Source: Candidatus Uhrbacteria bacterium
GTDB lineage: Bacteria; Patescibacteriota; Patescibacteriia; JACQSD01
Assembly (NCBI GenBank): GCA_016206165.1
Contig: JACQSD010000002.1
Location: 1 to 25,844, forward strand
DNA: 25,844 bases
Direction of reading: 5' to 3'
Shown here: positions 14,639 to 21,670 of the stretch, in pieces
How positions within the stretch are numbered: the first letter of the stretch is position 1
How the letters are laid out: the number at the start of each line of letters is the position of its first letter
Program-made: the position numbers and the translations under genes
The notes under the pieces: model-generated
Seen by the model: the letters and a program-made list of their open reading frames with translations, nothing else
Databases searched by the model: none
Told to the model about the DNA's origin: nothing

Positions 14639-15512
14639 AGACATGTGGCGCTGTCGTGTGTTCCTGTACAATGGCTGTTGGCGCATGCGTTGCGGAAAGT
14701 CGTTTTGGTTCCAATGATCGATATTTCCAAAAATACTTCATGCCGCTCCGTACATGTGCACGCGCGACCGAGTTTGTCATGAGTGACCAGAAAGCACTCC
14801 CCGCGGATTGCCGTTGATGATAATGAATCATGCGCGCATGCGGCCAATAGAGTACCGGGTGCTCTGCATCCCAGGCGCGTCTGCACCAGTCGACATCCTC
14901 AAAGTAAAGAAAGAACCGCTCATCAAACATACCAATGCGATCGAGTGTATTTCTCCGAAAACAAAGACATGCGCCAAGAATCCATTCGACCGTACGCTCC
15001 GTAGAATGATCCCAGTCCTTCATGAGATACCAATCAAGTGTTGACTGCGCGAATGGAAGGCGCCCAAGAATCGTGCGGCGATAGACTGGAACAAGTGTAT
15101 TTGGAAAACGATAGCACGAGTATTGGACAGTGCGATCAGGGTTCAAGAGTTGTGGTCCGATCACTGCTGCATTTGGATGCTTCTCGTGCGCGGCGAGGAG
15201 TGCCTCAATTGCACCGGGGAGAACAAGAATGTCTGGATTGAGAATGAGAATGTATTCACCTTTTGCCTTCTCTATTCCCCTATTGTTTCCTGCGGCATAT
15301 CCACGATTCTCGGGCTCCGCGATGATGCGAACATGCTCGAGAGAACGAAATGCTTCAGTGAGATATGGGATACTGTGATCGCCTGATGCATTGTCGACGA
15401 TGATAATTTCGTACGGCATGGCAAGTCCAAGCCCAAGCACGCCACGGACACAATATTTGGTAAGTCCGGGCGAACGATAGTTGAGGATGATGATGGAGAA
15501 TTTTGGAGACAT
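14610..15512 (-). CDS. GT2 glycosyltransferase (rhamnosyltransferase-like), uninterrupted
   Basis: GT-A fold transferase of the WbbL/rhamnosyltransferase type, using a nucleotide sugar at the cytoplasmic face. The start FSIIILNYRSPGLTKYC, the nucleotide-binding VDNASGDHSI (39-48), the GYAAGNNRGI element, the metal-site region LILNPDILVLP (LNPD at 91-94), and the late acceptor-side MFDERFFLYFEDVDWCRRA are all present. No membrane helix. Unlike the two related GT2 genes in this window it has no repeat insertion in the loop after VDNAS, so it shows the normal loop length. It lies 4 nt downstream of another GT2 and overlaps DUF4012. Confidence 0.92.
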   Translation of the reverse strand: MSPKFSIIILNYRSPGLTKYCVRGVLGLGLAMPYEIIIVDNASGDHSIPYLTEAFRSLEHVRIIAEPENRGYAAGNNRGIEKAKGEYILILNPDILVLPGAIEALLAAHEKHPNAAVIGPQLLNPDRTVQYSCYRFPNTLVPVYRRTILGRLPFAQSTLDWYLMKDWDHSTERTVEWILGACLCFRRNTLDRIGMFDERFFLYFEDVDWCRRAWDAEHPVLYWPHARMIHYHQRQSAGSAFWSLMTNSVARAHVRSGMKYFWKYRSLEPKRLSATHAPTAIVQEHTTAPHVYELSRTVQR

Positions 15513-15516
15513 GAAA

Positions 15517-16509
15517 TTAGGAAACTCGGAAATTAATGAATTCTTTCCACGCTTTTAATAACCGTGGCTCTCGTATAAGAGCGTAAACTACCTTGCCAAG
15601 TTCATACAATATAATCGTAATGGACGATGCCGGTATTGAACGCCAGTGCTTCTTCAGAATGTAGAGATGATTTCGATACGATAGGTATGATCGCTGTGGC
15701 GATCGTTGTGCGCGTCCGCGGTACTGCAATGCGACTACTCCTCGCGACGCGTCCGCGACTGCGCGCCCATGTTGAGCGTGTGATCGATGCGTGAGCCACG
15801 CCTCCCATTTCCTCACTCGGAACCGTAGAGCCAAATCAATATCTTCTTTATACGCAAAAAAGCGTTCATCAAAATATTGTCGCCCGGTAGCCGTATCATA
15901 CGCGACATCTTCAAGTGCAGCAAGACGGTACATAGCACAGGCACCAGAAATACCAAGTACTTGTTCATTGGTAGTCCCCGAGCCTTGTCGAGGGGCAACC
16001 TTATATTCCTCTCCTACACCACGTTCGTAGAATCGACCACCCCATCCGATTGCAAGTCCAAGTGAATCAATCGTTCCATCACTACGAAGTAGTGGGATCC
16101 CAATACTTGCAGCGCGAGGATGCTGCTCCATTGCGCCTATCATACTCGCAATCGCATCTGGCGCAAGAACGACATCTGGATTTAATACGAGCACAAATTC
16201 TGCTCCGTGTTCGCGTGCCCAACGAATCGCCTGATTATGCGCGCCAGCGTAGCCACGGTTCACGGCATTCTGAATGACGTGAACGCCCCTGGCTTCTGGC
16301 CTCTGGCTTCCGGCAATTGCGGAATGAAACGCTCGTTGCCAGTTGCTAGTAGCCAGCTGCTGTGTGCCATCCGTCGACGCATTATCAACAATCACAAGTT
16401 GAAAATTCTGAAATGTCTGCGCTTGAATCGCCGCAAGACACGCCGGTAGATCTCGTGCCGAGTTCCATGTTACAAGACTAATCACGAGGTTAGGGTGAGG
16501 TGCCATCAT
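15517..16509 (-). CDS. GT2 glycosyltransferase with repeat-derived loop insertion
   Basis: Same GT-A family as its neighbour: LVISLVTWNSARDLPACLAA, VDNASTDGT, GYAGAHNQAI, LVLNPDVVLAP and FDERFFAYKEDIDLALRFR are recognisable. Between VDNASTDGT and HVIQNAVNRGYAG there are about 27 extra residues, including QQLATSNWQ and AGSQRPEARG, encoded by a low-complexity repeat (16282-16362). The start at 16509 overlaps the DUF167 stop as ATGA; ATG 16506 directly follows. A frame to 16563 lies wholly within the preceding gene. The C-terminal PRLLKAWKEFINFRVS is typical of membrane-associated GT2s. It likely works with the adjacent GT2 on one glycan. Confidence 0.9.
   Translation of the reverse strand: MMAPHPNLVISLVTWNSARDLPACLAAIQAQTFQNFQLVIVDNASTDGTQQLATSNWQRAFHSAIAGSQRPEARGVHVIQNAVNRGYAGAHNQAIRWAREHGAEFVLVLNPDVVLAPDAIASMIGAMEQHPRAASIGIPLLRSDGTIDSLGLAIGWGGRFYERGVGEEYKVAPRQGSGTTNEQVLGISGACAMYRLAALEDVAYDTATGRQYFDERFFAYKEDIDLALRFRVRKWEAWLTHRSHAQHGRAVADASRGVVALQYRGRAQRSPQRSYLSYRNHLYILKKHWRSIPASSITIILYELGKVVYALIREPRLLKAWKEFINFRVS
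16282..16362. repeat. Low-complexity repeat inserted in the GT2 coding region
   Basis: Contains CTGGCTTCTGG-CCTCTGGCTTCCGG and a GTTGCCAGTTGCTAGTAGCC stretch, built from short CTGGC and TTGC/TAGC units. It translates to ATSNWQ and SQRPEARG. It keeps the frame open. The corresponding loop in the neighbouring GT2 (14610-15512) has no such sequence. Confidence 0.7.
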
Positions 16510-16730
16510 ACGCCGATAATCTCTATAACCTTCTGTCTGCTCGTGTGGCCAAAAACAATACAAACACGGGATGGCGCAACATGAAAATAATCCGCGAGCG
16601 CGATCTCGATCGCAGTATTTGCCCGCCCATCAATCGGCGGCTCTTTTACAGCGACAACATACCGTGTGTCATCAATCTTTACAACCGACATCGCATGTGC
16701 TCGTGGTTTTGCAGTGACAGAAATCCTCAT
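16506..16730 (-). CDS. DUF167 (YggU-like) protein
   Basis: A 74-residue member of the DUF167/YggU family, small alpha/beta proteins found across bacteria and archaea with no settled function. The family pattern is complete: ISVTAKPRAHAMSVVKID, YVVAVKEPPIDGRANTAIEI, ALADYFHVAPSRVCIVFGHT and SRQKVIEI. The start at 16730 overlaps the stop of the Gmad2/GerMN gene by 1 nt (TAATG), and its stop overlaps the next GT2, so it is embedded in the operon. Confidence 0.93.
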   Translation of the reverse strand: MRISVTAKPRAHAMSVVKIDDTRYVVAVKEPPIDGRANTAIEIALADYFHVAPSRVCIVFGHTSRQKVIEIIGV

Positions 16731-17578
16731 TATGGTTCCAATATAAGTTCTGTCTGTCCATTGACGGATATCACGACGCTTTTCACAGACGGGAACTGCT
16801 TCAAAGTTTCTTCAACCTGTGCGCGAATGGTTGCTATCTGACATGAGCCACCGACCTGAAAATTAAATCGATCATTGAAATCCGCGTAGGCAACTCCATT
16901 GACAATGGTGAGTTTATTAATTCCTGCATCCGCGGGGATTGCGGTGAAATATCCATAACTCAACTCCGCTTCGTCTGGCCCACCAATAAGATGCCCGAGC
17001 GCAGCACGTGCTATGGCTTTTTCAGCCTTTGGAACTGGTCGCATTACAGGAAAGACTTTCGCACAATCAATGACATTCGGATTTTTTTTCTCATTTTGGA
17101 AATAAACCTTCACCCAGTTGTAGTTGTCCTTGAATTGGAGAGGAATCTTTATACTGTCCGCATGCTGTGGCAGCCCTGATGGATTGTCCTTCTCTAAAAT
17201 TAATGTGAGTGGCCCACTTGTTTTTGGCGTCGAAAATTGAAGTGTCGCCTCAAACGGAATATAGTCATCGGTCATCCAGTCGGCCGATGATTGTGCTATT
17301 GTCTGCCCAAGTTCTTTTCCACTACTGTCGACGATTCGTACAGGAAATGATCCCTCAAAAAACCAAAATCCTCGCGCTTCACCGCGTATCGTGAGTGGTG
17401 AATAGACGTCCATATTCGGTGTTGGTGTCAATACACGAATTGGGCGATACTCGATTGGCGGCTTCGGCTGTGGAAGCTGCGGAGGCTCCGGACGTACCTT
17501 CAACTGCGGGGCAAGGATGCTTGTGAGAAAAAGGATAAGCAGCGCCATGATATTGATTCGGAGTATAGCGTGTTTCAT
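16730..17578 (-). CDS. Gmad2 and GerMN domain secreted or anchored protein
   Basis: Extracytoplasmic protein of unknown function with two domains also found in spore germination protein GerM and in many Patescibacteria proteins. From the start at 17578 (282 residues): a membrane helix (IMALLILFLTSILA), a proline-rich linker (PEPPQLPQPKPP), an Ig-like Gmad2 domain (MDVYSPLTIRGEARGFWFFE, then FPVRIVDSSG and DWMTDDYIPFEATLQF), and GerMN (VKVYFQNEKKNP ... GGPDEAELSYGYFTAIPADA ... GVAYADFNDRF ... QVEETLKQFPSVKSVVISVN). An ATG at 17653 overlaps the arsR stop as ATGA and would add 25 residues; that ATG is part of an operator-like palindrome, so I prefer 17578, but both remain open. Neither start has a Shine-Dalgarno. 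Confidence 0.85.
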   Translation of the reverse strand: MKHAILRINIMALLILFLTSILAPQLKVRPEPPQLPQPKPPIEYRPIRVLTPTPNMDVYSPLTIRGEARGFWFFEGSFPVRIVDSSGKELGQTIAQSSADWMTDDYIPFEATLQFSTPKTSGPLTLILEKDNPSGLPQHADSIKIPLQFKDNYNWVKVYFQNEKKNPNVIDCAKVFPVMRPVPKAEKAIARAALGHLIGGPDEAELSYGYFTAIPADAGINKLTIVNGVAYADFNDRFNFQVGGSCQIATIRAQVEETLKQFPSVKSVVISVNGQTELILEP

Positions 17579-17649
17579 AATGATCGCCGATCGAGTTTGT
17601 GTGCTCGATGATAGAGAATAAATAGTATCAATAATCATCCTCCCGAATT

Positions 17650-17934
17650 TCATTCTAATGTTCTCAAGAATTTGAGAATGATAGCTGCACGCTCAGTCAA
17701 CTTGTGACGTACGTGTGCGTTGTCCGAACGCTTGAGGACGAGGCCAGCGATGGCGAGACGCCGCGTGTGCTCGGACGCGGTCTTCATATTGATCCTCAAT
17801 TTTTCTGCAATCTCAATCACAGAAAGCTCGGGGACCTTCTCGAGGAGCACGAGTATCTCAATACGTCGATGGTTGGCGAATCCGCGAACGAGACGCTCTA
17901 ATGGATGATAGCTTTTTTTATCGAGGGATGCCAT
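17650..17934 (-). CDS. ArsR-family winged-helix regulator
   Basis: A 94-residue dimeric DNA-binding protein. HPLERLVRGFANHRRIEILV is the usual first helix of ArsR proteins, followed by the helix-turn-helix LSVIEIAEKLRINMKTASEHTRRLAIAGLV and a wing (LKRSDNAHVRHKLTERA). The cysteine pair of classical metal-sensing ArsR proteins is absent, so the signal is unknown. The start at 17934 is chosen because a good -10 (TATACT) sits only 8 bp upstream, implying a nearly leaderless transcript, and MASLDKKSYHPLERL matches the family start; an upstream in-frame start at 17952 would precede the transcript. Two operator-like palindromes flank the gene. Confidence 0.9.
   Translation of the reverse strand: MASLDKKSYHPLERLVRGFANHRRIEILVLLEKVPELSVIEIAEKLRINMKTASEHTRRLAIAGLVLKRSDNAHVRHKLTERAAIILKFLRTLE
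17651..17680. promoter_or_regulatory. Second operator-like palindrome, at the arsR 3' end
   Basis: CATTCTAATGTTCT (17651-17664) is identical to the left arm of the palindrome at 17965; the right arm AGAATTTGAGAATG matches in 11 of 14 inverted positions. It lies 73 bp upstream of the preferred start of the Gmad2/GerMN gene and may be an internal control site of the operon. Confidence 0.6.
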
Positions 17935-17942
17935 AGTGCAGG

Positions 17943-17971
17943 AGTATACCACACCTCACAAAATCATTCTA
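17943..17971 (-). promoter_or_regulatory. Promoter of arsR
   Basis: On the minus strand TATACT (17948-17943) with a -35 candidate TAGAAT 17 bp upstream (17971-17966) or TTAGAA 18 bp upstream. The -35 falls within the operator palindrome, and the expected start site is within 1-3 nt of the ATG at 17934. Confidence 0.6.
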
Positions 17972-17994
17972 ATGTTCTTGAGAACATTAGAATG
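17965..17994. promoter_or_regulatory. Operator palindrome upstream of arsR
   Basis: CATTCTAATGTTCT and AGAACATTAGAATG are perfect 14-bp inverted arms with a TG centre. The site covers the -35 region of the arsR promoter, as expected for autorepression by an ArsR dimer. It also lies 3 bp beyond the stop of the preceding GT2 gene, but there is no T-run, so it is not a typical terminator. Confidence 0.75.
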
Positions 17995-17997
17995 GAA

Positions 17998-19545
17998 TTA
18001 GGCGGGAATGTGGGCTTCGTGTTCAATTGCAGCTGCCTTCTTTTTCTTTTCCGTCACCCAGAAGCCGAGTGGCTTGCCGATCATGAGGCGCGTTTGTGCG
18101 TCGATTGCAGGGATTGAACCAAAGAAAACAAGGGTCACCGGGAGGAGCGCCCATTGAAGGATCATGACGAGCCACACCATCGTTGGTTTTTTTTCTGGGC
18201 GACGGGGAAGCAGGAGGAGGCTCACCATCGCGGACGCAAGGATGCCGACCGCAGCCGCATTAACGAGAATACTCAACATCGCGGGCGCATTCTGATACAG
18301 AATCTGGCTCTCGAGTTCCGGGGTCACCGCAAGACGTGGCACCTGACCGAGGAGAAAAATGAGGAGCGGCGCTGTTGCCCATGAGTACATGCCTTCCCCA
18401 AGATTCCAAATATATTTTATTTTTTTTCTCCACGGAATATTGTGATTGTGTCGAAAATGATGGAGCATATATGGGAAATGCTCAACCCCCCATGCCCACC
18501 GCCGCTGTTGTTTGTACAAATTGACAAGGCTCCGCCATCGGCTTTCCACGGTCACCGTATGCATTGATACAGGAATGTAGAGCGGCGTCACCACATAGTC
18601 GCCATCGTAGCGGAGGAAACATTGCAAAAAAATGCGCGAGTCCTCCGTGACAATCCGTTTTTCCCAAAAGCCAATATCAACGAGCGCCTGGAAACTCATG
18701 CTGTGCGAGGAAAAAGTAAAAAGTCGATCGGGGCGCGCGAGTTCAGTCATCAGCCAAAATGTTGTTCCGAATGACGCGACGCGAACAAGCGCTTGCGAAT
18801 CCCACATGTTGTTGTTGTAGAGGGCAACAGGTTGAAAAGATGATCGTGTGGGATTTGGATGCGTCATGTACCGATACGTGAGATACGCGAAATATTGTGG
18901 ATGCACGACGGTATCAATATCAAATGCGGATACAATCACCTGCGCATAGGAGATCCCCATGCGGTCAACAAGCTTCTGTGCTTCATACCCTGCCCAGTGT
19001 AGATTTGATCCCTTTCCCGGCACTTCGTCTGGAAGATCTTGTGGATGTACGGTCACGAGGAAATCTGCAAAGTGTTGTGCGTACCGTTTTTTAAGAAGGG
19101 CTGCATGCTTTCGAAATTGCTGCTCGTCGCGCTCCTCTCCAGCAAGAACAATGATCATTTTGTTGTGCGCGTACGCAGTACGGGCCAACCCTTCAAATGT
19201 TGATTCAAGCACCTCGAGCGGTTCCTTATATGTCGGAAGAAAAATGAGATGATAATAGCCTTGCCACGACCGTCGATCATCGCCATGCTGCATAACGAGG
19301 TGTGAAAATGATTGCAGCCGTGCATGCCAATCAATGGCGACATCAGTGCGGTATCGGCGCCATGAGATGAAGAGATAGAATACGAAATAGAGGACACGAA
19401 GCAACCAATAAAGATCAAAAAGAATGATGAGGTACATTGCAAGGAGTGGTGCAATAAAACTCAAGAGCAGCGCGCCAATGAGCGTTGCCCACGTGAGTGT
19501 GCCAGGGATCATTTCGTAAATTCGATAGCGCGTGAGTTTTTTCAT
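17998..19545 (-). CDS. Multi-spanning GT2 glycosyltransferase, cellulose-synthase-like
   Basis: Processive-type or polymer-exporting GT2 embedded in the membrane. The 515-residue protein has two N-terminal membrane helices (about 15-37 and 40-60), a cytoplasmic GT-A domain with LIFLPTYKEP (101-110), the metal-binding FDIDT (208-212), the acceptor-site TED (300-302) and the polymer-channel motif QQRRW (346-350), then three or four C-terminal helices (about 385-405, 425-447, 455-480). This combination is characteristic of cellulose synthase and related beta-glycan synthases; the product cannot be named. The gene has no PilZ domain. It lies directly upstream of the arsR operator region. Confidence 0.88.
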   Translation of the reverse strand: MKKLTRYRIYEMIPGTLTWATLIGALLLSFIAPLLAMYLIILFDLYWLLRVLYFVFYLFISWRRYRTDVAIDWHARLQSFSHLVMQHGDDRRSWQGYYHLIFLPTYKEPLEVLESTFEGLARTAYAHNKMIIVLAGEERDEQQFRKHAALLKKRYAQHFADFLVTVHPQDLPDEVPGKGSNLHWAGYEAQKLVDRMGISYAQVIVSAFDIDTVVHPQYFAYLTYRYMTHPNPTRSSFQPVALYNNNMWDSQALVRVASFGTTFWLMTELARPDRLFTFSSHSMSFQALVDIGFWEKRIVTEDSRIFLQCFLRYDGDYVVTPLYIPVSMHTVTVESRWRSLVNLYKQQRRWAWGVEHFPYMLHHFRHNHNIPWRKKIKYIWNLGEGMYSWATAPLLIFLLGQVPRLAVTPELESQILYQNAPAMLSILVNAAAVGILASAMVSLLLLPRRPEKKPTMVWLVMILQWALLPVTLVFFGSIPAIDAQTRLMIGKPLGFWVTEKKKKAAAIEHEAHIPA

Positions 19546-19555
19546 AGCAATGCGT

Positions 19556-19586
19556 AAACGACCCCCGCATTTTGCGGGAGTCGTTT
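19556..19586. terminator. Hairpin between the MscS-like gene and the GT2 gene
   Basis: AAACGAC-C-CCCGCA (19556-19569) pairs with TGCGGG-A-GTCGTTT (19573-19586), one mismatch. No separate T-run follows in either direction apart from the GTTT end of the stem, so terminator strength is uncertain. Confidence 0.5.
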
Positions 19587-19615
19587 ATTACATCACACAA
19601 TGAATTTTTTTTCAA

Positions 19616-20305
19616 TCAACCAGAGATATCCTTACGGAGCCGATCAATCGCGCGCGATGCATGCTCTTTCCCACCAAGGCCAAAGGCGAGGCCACCAGCG
19701 AGCGCAAGCATACCAACGAGCCCTGTCCAGAGTGTTGCAGTAATTTCCGTCCCAATATTGAGATGCTCGAGTGCAACGAGGAAGCTGAATACAAATACCG
19801 CCCACTTTGCAAGCCCGGCGATAAATACCGCGGAGTGGAGCTGTGCTGCGGTCACCGAGTGTTCAACAACATCACGGACGAAGTTCGCGACCAGTGTTCC
19901 AATAAGAAGAACGATAATCGCGATGACGACATTCGGTATGTAGTCAACAACCTGGTTCAAGAACTCTGCAATCGCTTTGAGATTCAGGATTTCAGCTGCA
20001 GCGATGAGGAACACAACAATGAGGAACCATTTTGCGAGCCAGCCCAAAAGCGCTGCGACATTCAAGGGTACTCCCGCGCGTCGAAATGCATCGCGGAGTT
20101 GTAATCGGTCAAGCGCTTCATCGACGCGGAGAAGCTCGACGACCTTGCGGACAAGGTGGCCAAGCGCAACGGCGACAAGGAGCCCGATGACGAAGACAAT
20201 AACGGCGGCAAGAAAATTCGGAAGAAAGTCAACAATGCGAAGGCCGATAGAACGAAACGAATCCTGGAGTACATTCCACCAACTTTCAATGTTCGTATTT
20301 GTCAT
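19616..20305 (-). CDS. MscS-like conserved TM-helix protein
   Basis: Small integral membrane protein with three to four predicted helices (around 25-50, 85-107, 120-145, 165-210). It carries the conserved TM-helix repeat of Pfam TM_helix (PF05552), for example FLPNFLAAVIVFVIGLLVAV and IPNVVIAIIVLLIGTLVANF, and a pore-lining-like end GGLAFGLGGKEHASRAIDRL. It lacks the cytoplasmic MscS beta and carboxyl domains (229 residues versus about 280 for MscS), so mechanosensitive channel activity is possible but unproven. It lies between two GT2 genes without overlap. Confidence 0.85.
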   Translation of the reverse strand: MTNTNIESWWNVLQDSFRSIGLRIVDFLPNFLAAVIVFVIGLLVAVALGHLVRKVVELLRVDEALDRLQLRDAFRRAGVPLNVAALLGWLAKWFLIVVFLIAAAEILNLKAIAEFLNQVVDYIPNVVIAIIVLLIGTLVANFVRDVVEHSVTAAQLHSAVFIAGLAKWAVFVFSFLVALEHLNIGTEITATLWTGLVGMLALAGGLAFGLGGKEHASRAIDRLRKDISG

Positions 20306-20442
20306 AATTTATTTTTGGTGACGTCCGACGCAGAGTTCCCTCACATGTGATTTAGGGAACTATGTGTCCGATATCTATAGAAAAATTATGGGTTATACCC
20401 ATTCGACCTTTATAAGGACGATGATTGTCCACACCTAGTATA
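20306..20442. other. Intergenic with two hairpins
   Basis: GTTCCCT/AGGGAAC (20335-20341, 20354-20360) would form in the 5' leader of the MscS-like gene. ATGGGT/ACCCAT (20388-20402), followed in the minus direction by AATTTTTC, is a plausible weak terminator for the upstream GT2. No clear promoter hexamers were found. Confidence 0.45.
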
Positions 20443-21408
20443 TCATAAAAAAATGCTTATGAGGAGACGTACTGGAGTAGTAATGAGATTCACAATAAAT
20501 GCGCCGAATTGCCGGTGCTTCCAGAAATAGTGGAGTAAGCTTCGTGAAAACCACCATTGTTTTTTCAATGTCATCGCCTGAGCGAAGCTTTGCCCGCCGT
20601 GGTGCATGACCGCTGCATCGGGCGTATACCACACCTCCCATCCTGCATCCTTTGCGCGCTTGCAAAAATCAACTTCCTCAAACCAAATAAAGAATCGTTC
20701 ATCGAGCATACCAATGTTCTCAATAACACTTCGGCGAGTGAGTAGACATGCACCCATGACCTGATCCACTATCTGTGGTTTCGCATAATCAATATGAAGC
20801 GCGAGGTATTTTTTTGGAGTCATGCCGAGCGACATGAGCGTTGGTGACCACGCATCGGGGAAACGACGAATGCTTCGTTGGAGTGAACCATCCGTGTTTA
20901 AAAGTCTCGGACCAAGCACCCCACATCGTAGATGCGATTGCATGAACGCGATCATTGACCCTAATGTTCCCTCTCCTTGCCAGTTTCCCCCTCTCCTCGC
21001 AGGAGAGGGGCCGAAAGCGGGCCGAGCTGGCGCAGGCCCAGGGAGGGGTGAGGTCCAAGGGTAAGGTTTAAGCTCCGTATCCGGATTCAGTAAAAGCACA
21101 TACTCCCCTGTTGACTGTTCGATAGCCTGGTTGTTGGCTGCGGAAAAACCTTTGTTTTGCGAATTAAGAATTATGAATAGCGAATTATGCAACCAATCGT
21201 TGGTATTATTCCTAATTCCTAATTCATAATTCGTGAGCCATCCCACTGTTCCATCCGTCGATGCATTGTCAACAACAAAAACTTCAAAAGTAAACTCCCT
21301 CTCCTTTGAGGAGAGGGTGGGGGTGAGGTCTTGCTCAATCGATCGCAAGCACTTCTCGAGGAGTGCACGGACATTCCAGCTGACAATAATGATGGAGAGA
21401 TCGATCAT
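20443..21408 (-). CDS. GT2 glycosyltransferase carrying three repeat insertions
   Basis: Rhamnosyltransferase-like GT-A enzyme: LSIIIVSWNVRALLEKCLRS, VFVVDNASTDGTVGWL, GFSAANNQAI, YVLLLNPDTELKP, and the acceptor-side MLDERFFIWFEEVDFCKRAKD are all present, and the C-terminal membrane-associated tail ends LLISIFL. Three additions break the normal spacing: DLTPTLSSKERE at residues 27-38, a stretch from TNYELGIRNN to FIILNSQ at about 59-85, and a proline-rich stretch at about 115-149 that includes PLPGPAPARPAFGPSPARRG. Each corresponds to a repeat in the DNA and each keeps the frame. The catalytic motifs survive, so the gene may be functional, but misfolding is also possible. Confidence 0.88.
   Translation of the reverse strand: MIDLSIIIVSWNVRALLEKCLRSIEQDLTPTLSSKEREFTFEVFVVDNASTDGTVGWLTNYELGIRNNTNDWLHNSLFIILNSQNKGFSAANNQAIEQSTGEYVLLLNPDTELKPYPWTSPLPGPAPARPAFGPSPARRGGNWQGEGTLGSMIAFMQSHLRCGVLGPRLLNTDGSLQRSIRRFPDAWSPTLMSLGMTPKKYLALHIDYAKPQIVDQVMGACLLTRRSVIENIGMLDERFFIWFEEVDFCKRAKDAGWEVWYTPDAAVMHHGGQSFAQAMTLKKQWWFSRSLLHYFWKHRQFGAFIVNLITTPVRLLISIFL
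20989..21054. repeat. 66-bp CCTCACCCC-family repeat inside the GT2 gene
   Basis: Begins CCCTCTCCTCGCAGGAGAGG and ends GGGAGGGGTGAGGT. It differs from 21417-21482 by a single base (A versus G in the GCCGAAAGC segment). It codes for the proline-rich insertion at about residues 119-140. Confidence 0.92.
21159..21233. repeat. AT-rich GAATTA inverted repeat inside the GT2 gene
   Basis: Short units GAATTAAGAATTATGAATAG on the left face CCTAATTCCTAATTCATAAT on the right around CCAA-TCG-TTGG. It codes for residues about 59-84 (NYELGIRN and HNSLFIILNS). Confidence 0.8.
21297..21329. repeat. Short CCTCACCCC-family repeat inside the GT2 gene
   Basis: CCCTCTCCT-TTG-AGGAGAGGG followed by TGGGGGTGAGGT; codes for DLTPTLSSKER at residues 27-38. 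Confidence 0.9.
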
Positions 21409-21416
21409 AGCGATTT

Positions 21417-21482
21417 CCCTCTCCTCGCAGGAGAGGGGCCGAAGGCGGGCCGAGCTGGCGCAGGCCCAGGGAGGGGTGAGGT
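21417..21482. repeat. 66-bp CCTCACCCC-family repeat just upstream of the GT2 start
   Basis: Nearly identical to 20989-21054 and in the same orientation. It ends 9 bp before the GT2 start codon and so forms most of its leader. A TATAAT (21507-21502, minus strand) lies just upstream of the repeat and could be the -10 of the GT2 promoter. Confidence 0.9.
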
Positions 21483-21509
21483 TTTAGATAGTGTACCAAA
21501 AATTATACA

Positions 21510-21562
21510 AATAAAACACCCGCACCGGCGATTCCACATTGTGGAACCGACATCGGTGCGGG
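21510..21562 (-). terminator. Intrinsic terminator downstream of the 78-residue gene
   Basis: On the minus strand CCCGCACCG (21562-21554) pairs with CGGTGCGGG (21527-21519), extended by an inner TTCCACA/TGTGGAA stem, and is followed by TGTTTTATTT. Confidence 0.88.
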
Positions 21563-21570
21563 CTTATGGC

Positions 21571-21666
21571 CTGGCGTGTCACCGGGGAGAGGTGAAGCAA
21601 CCCGCTGCGGACACCCGCAGTACTCAGGTCGCGCCAACTACACAGGGATGTAGCTGGCCACGCCAG
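21571..21666 (-). other. Structured 3' region with multi-branched stems
   Basis: Outer arms CTGGCGTG (21571-21578) and CACGCCAG (21659-21666) enclose CTGCGG-ACAC-CCGCAG (21605-21620) and CCAACTACA/TGTAGCTGG (21634-21657). It lies between the stop of the 78-residue gene and its terminator, so it is probably transcribed as a structured 3' region or released as a separate RNA. I cannot match it to a known RNA family. Confidence 0.5.
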
Positions 21667-21670
21667 AATG

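Noticed and set aside
17965..17994. Palindrome as terminator of the GT2 gene at 17998-19545
   Set aside because: No T-run follows, the arms are A+T-rich, and it covers the arsR -35; an operator is the better reading.
21645..21658. GGGATGTAGCTGGC matches the 3' part of bacterial 4.5S (SRP) RNA
   Set aside because: The essential SRP apical loop with GGAAGGAAGCAGCC is absent, and the match falls in one arm of a local hairpin, so it is probably chance.
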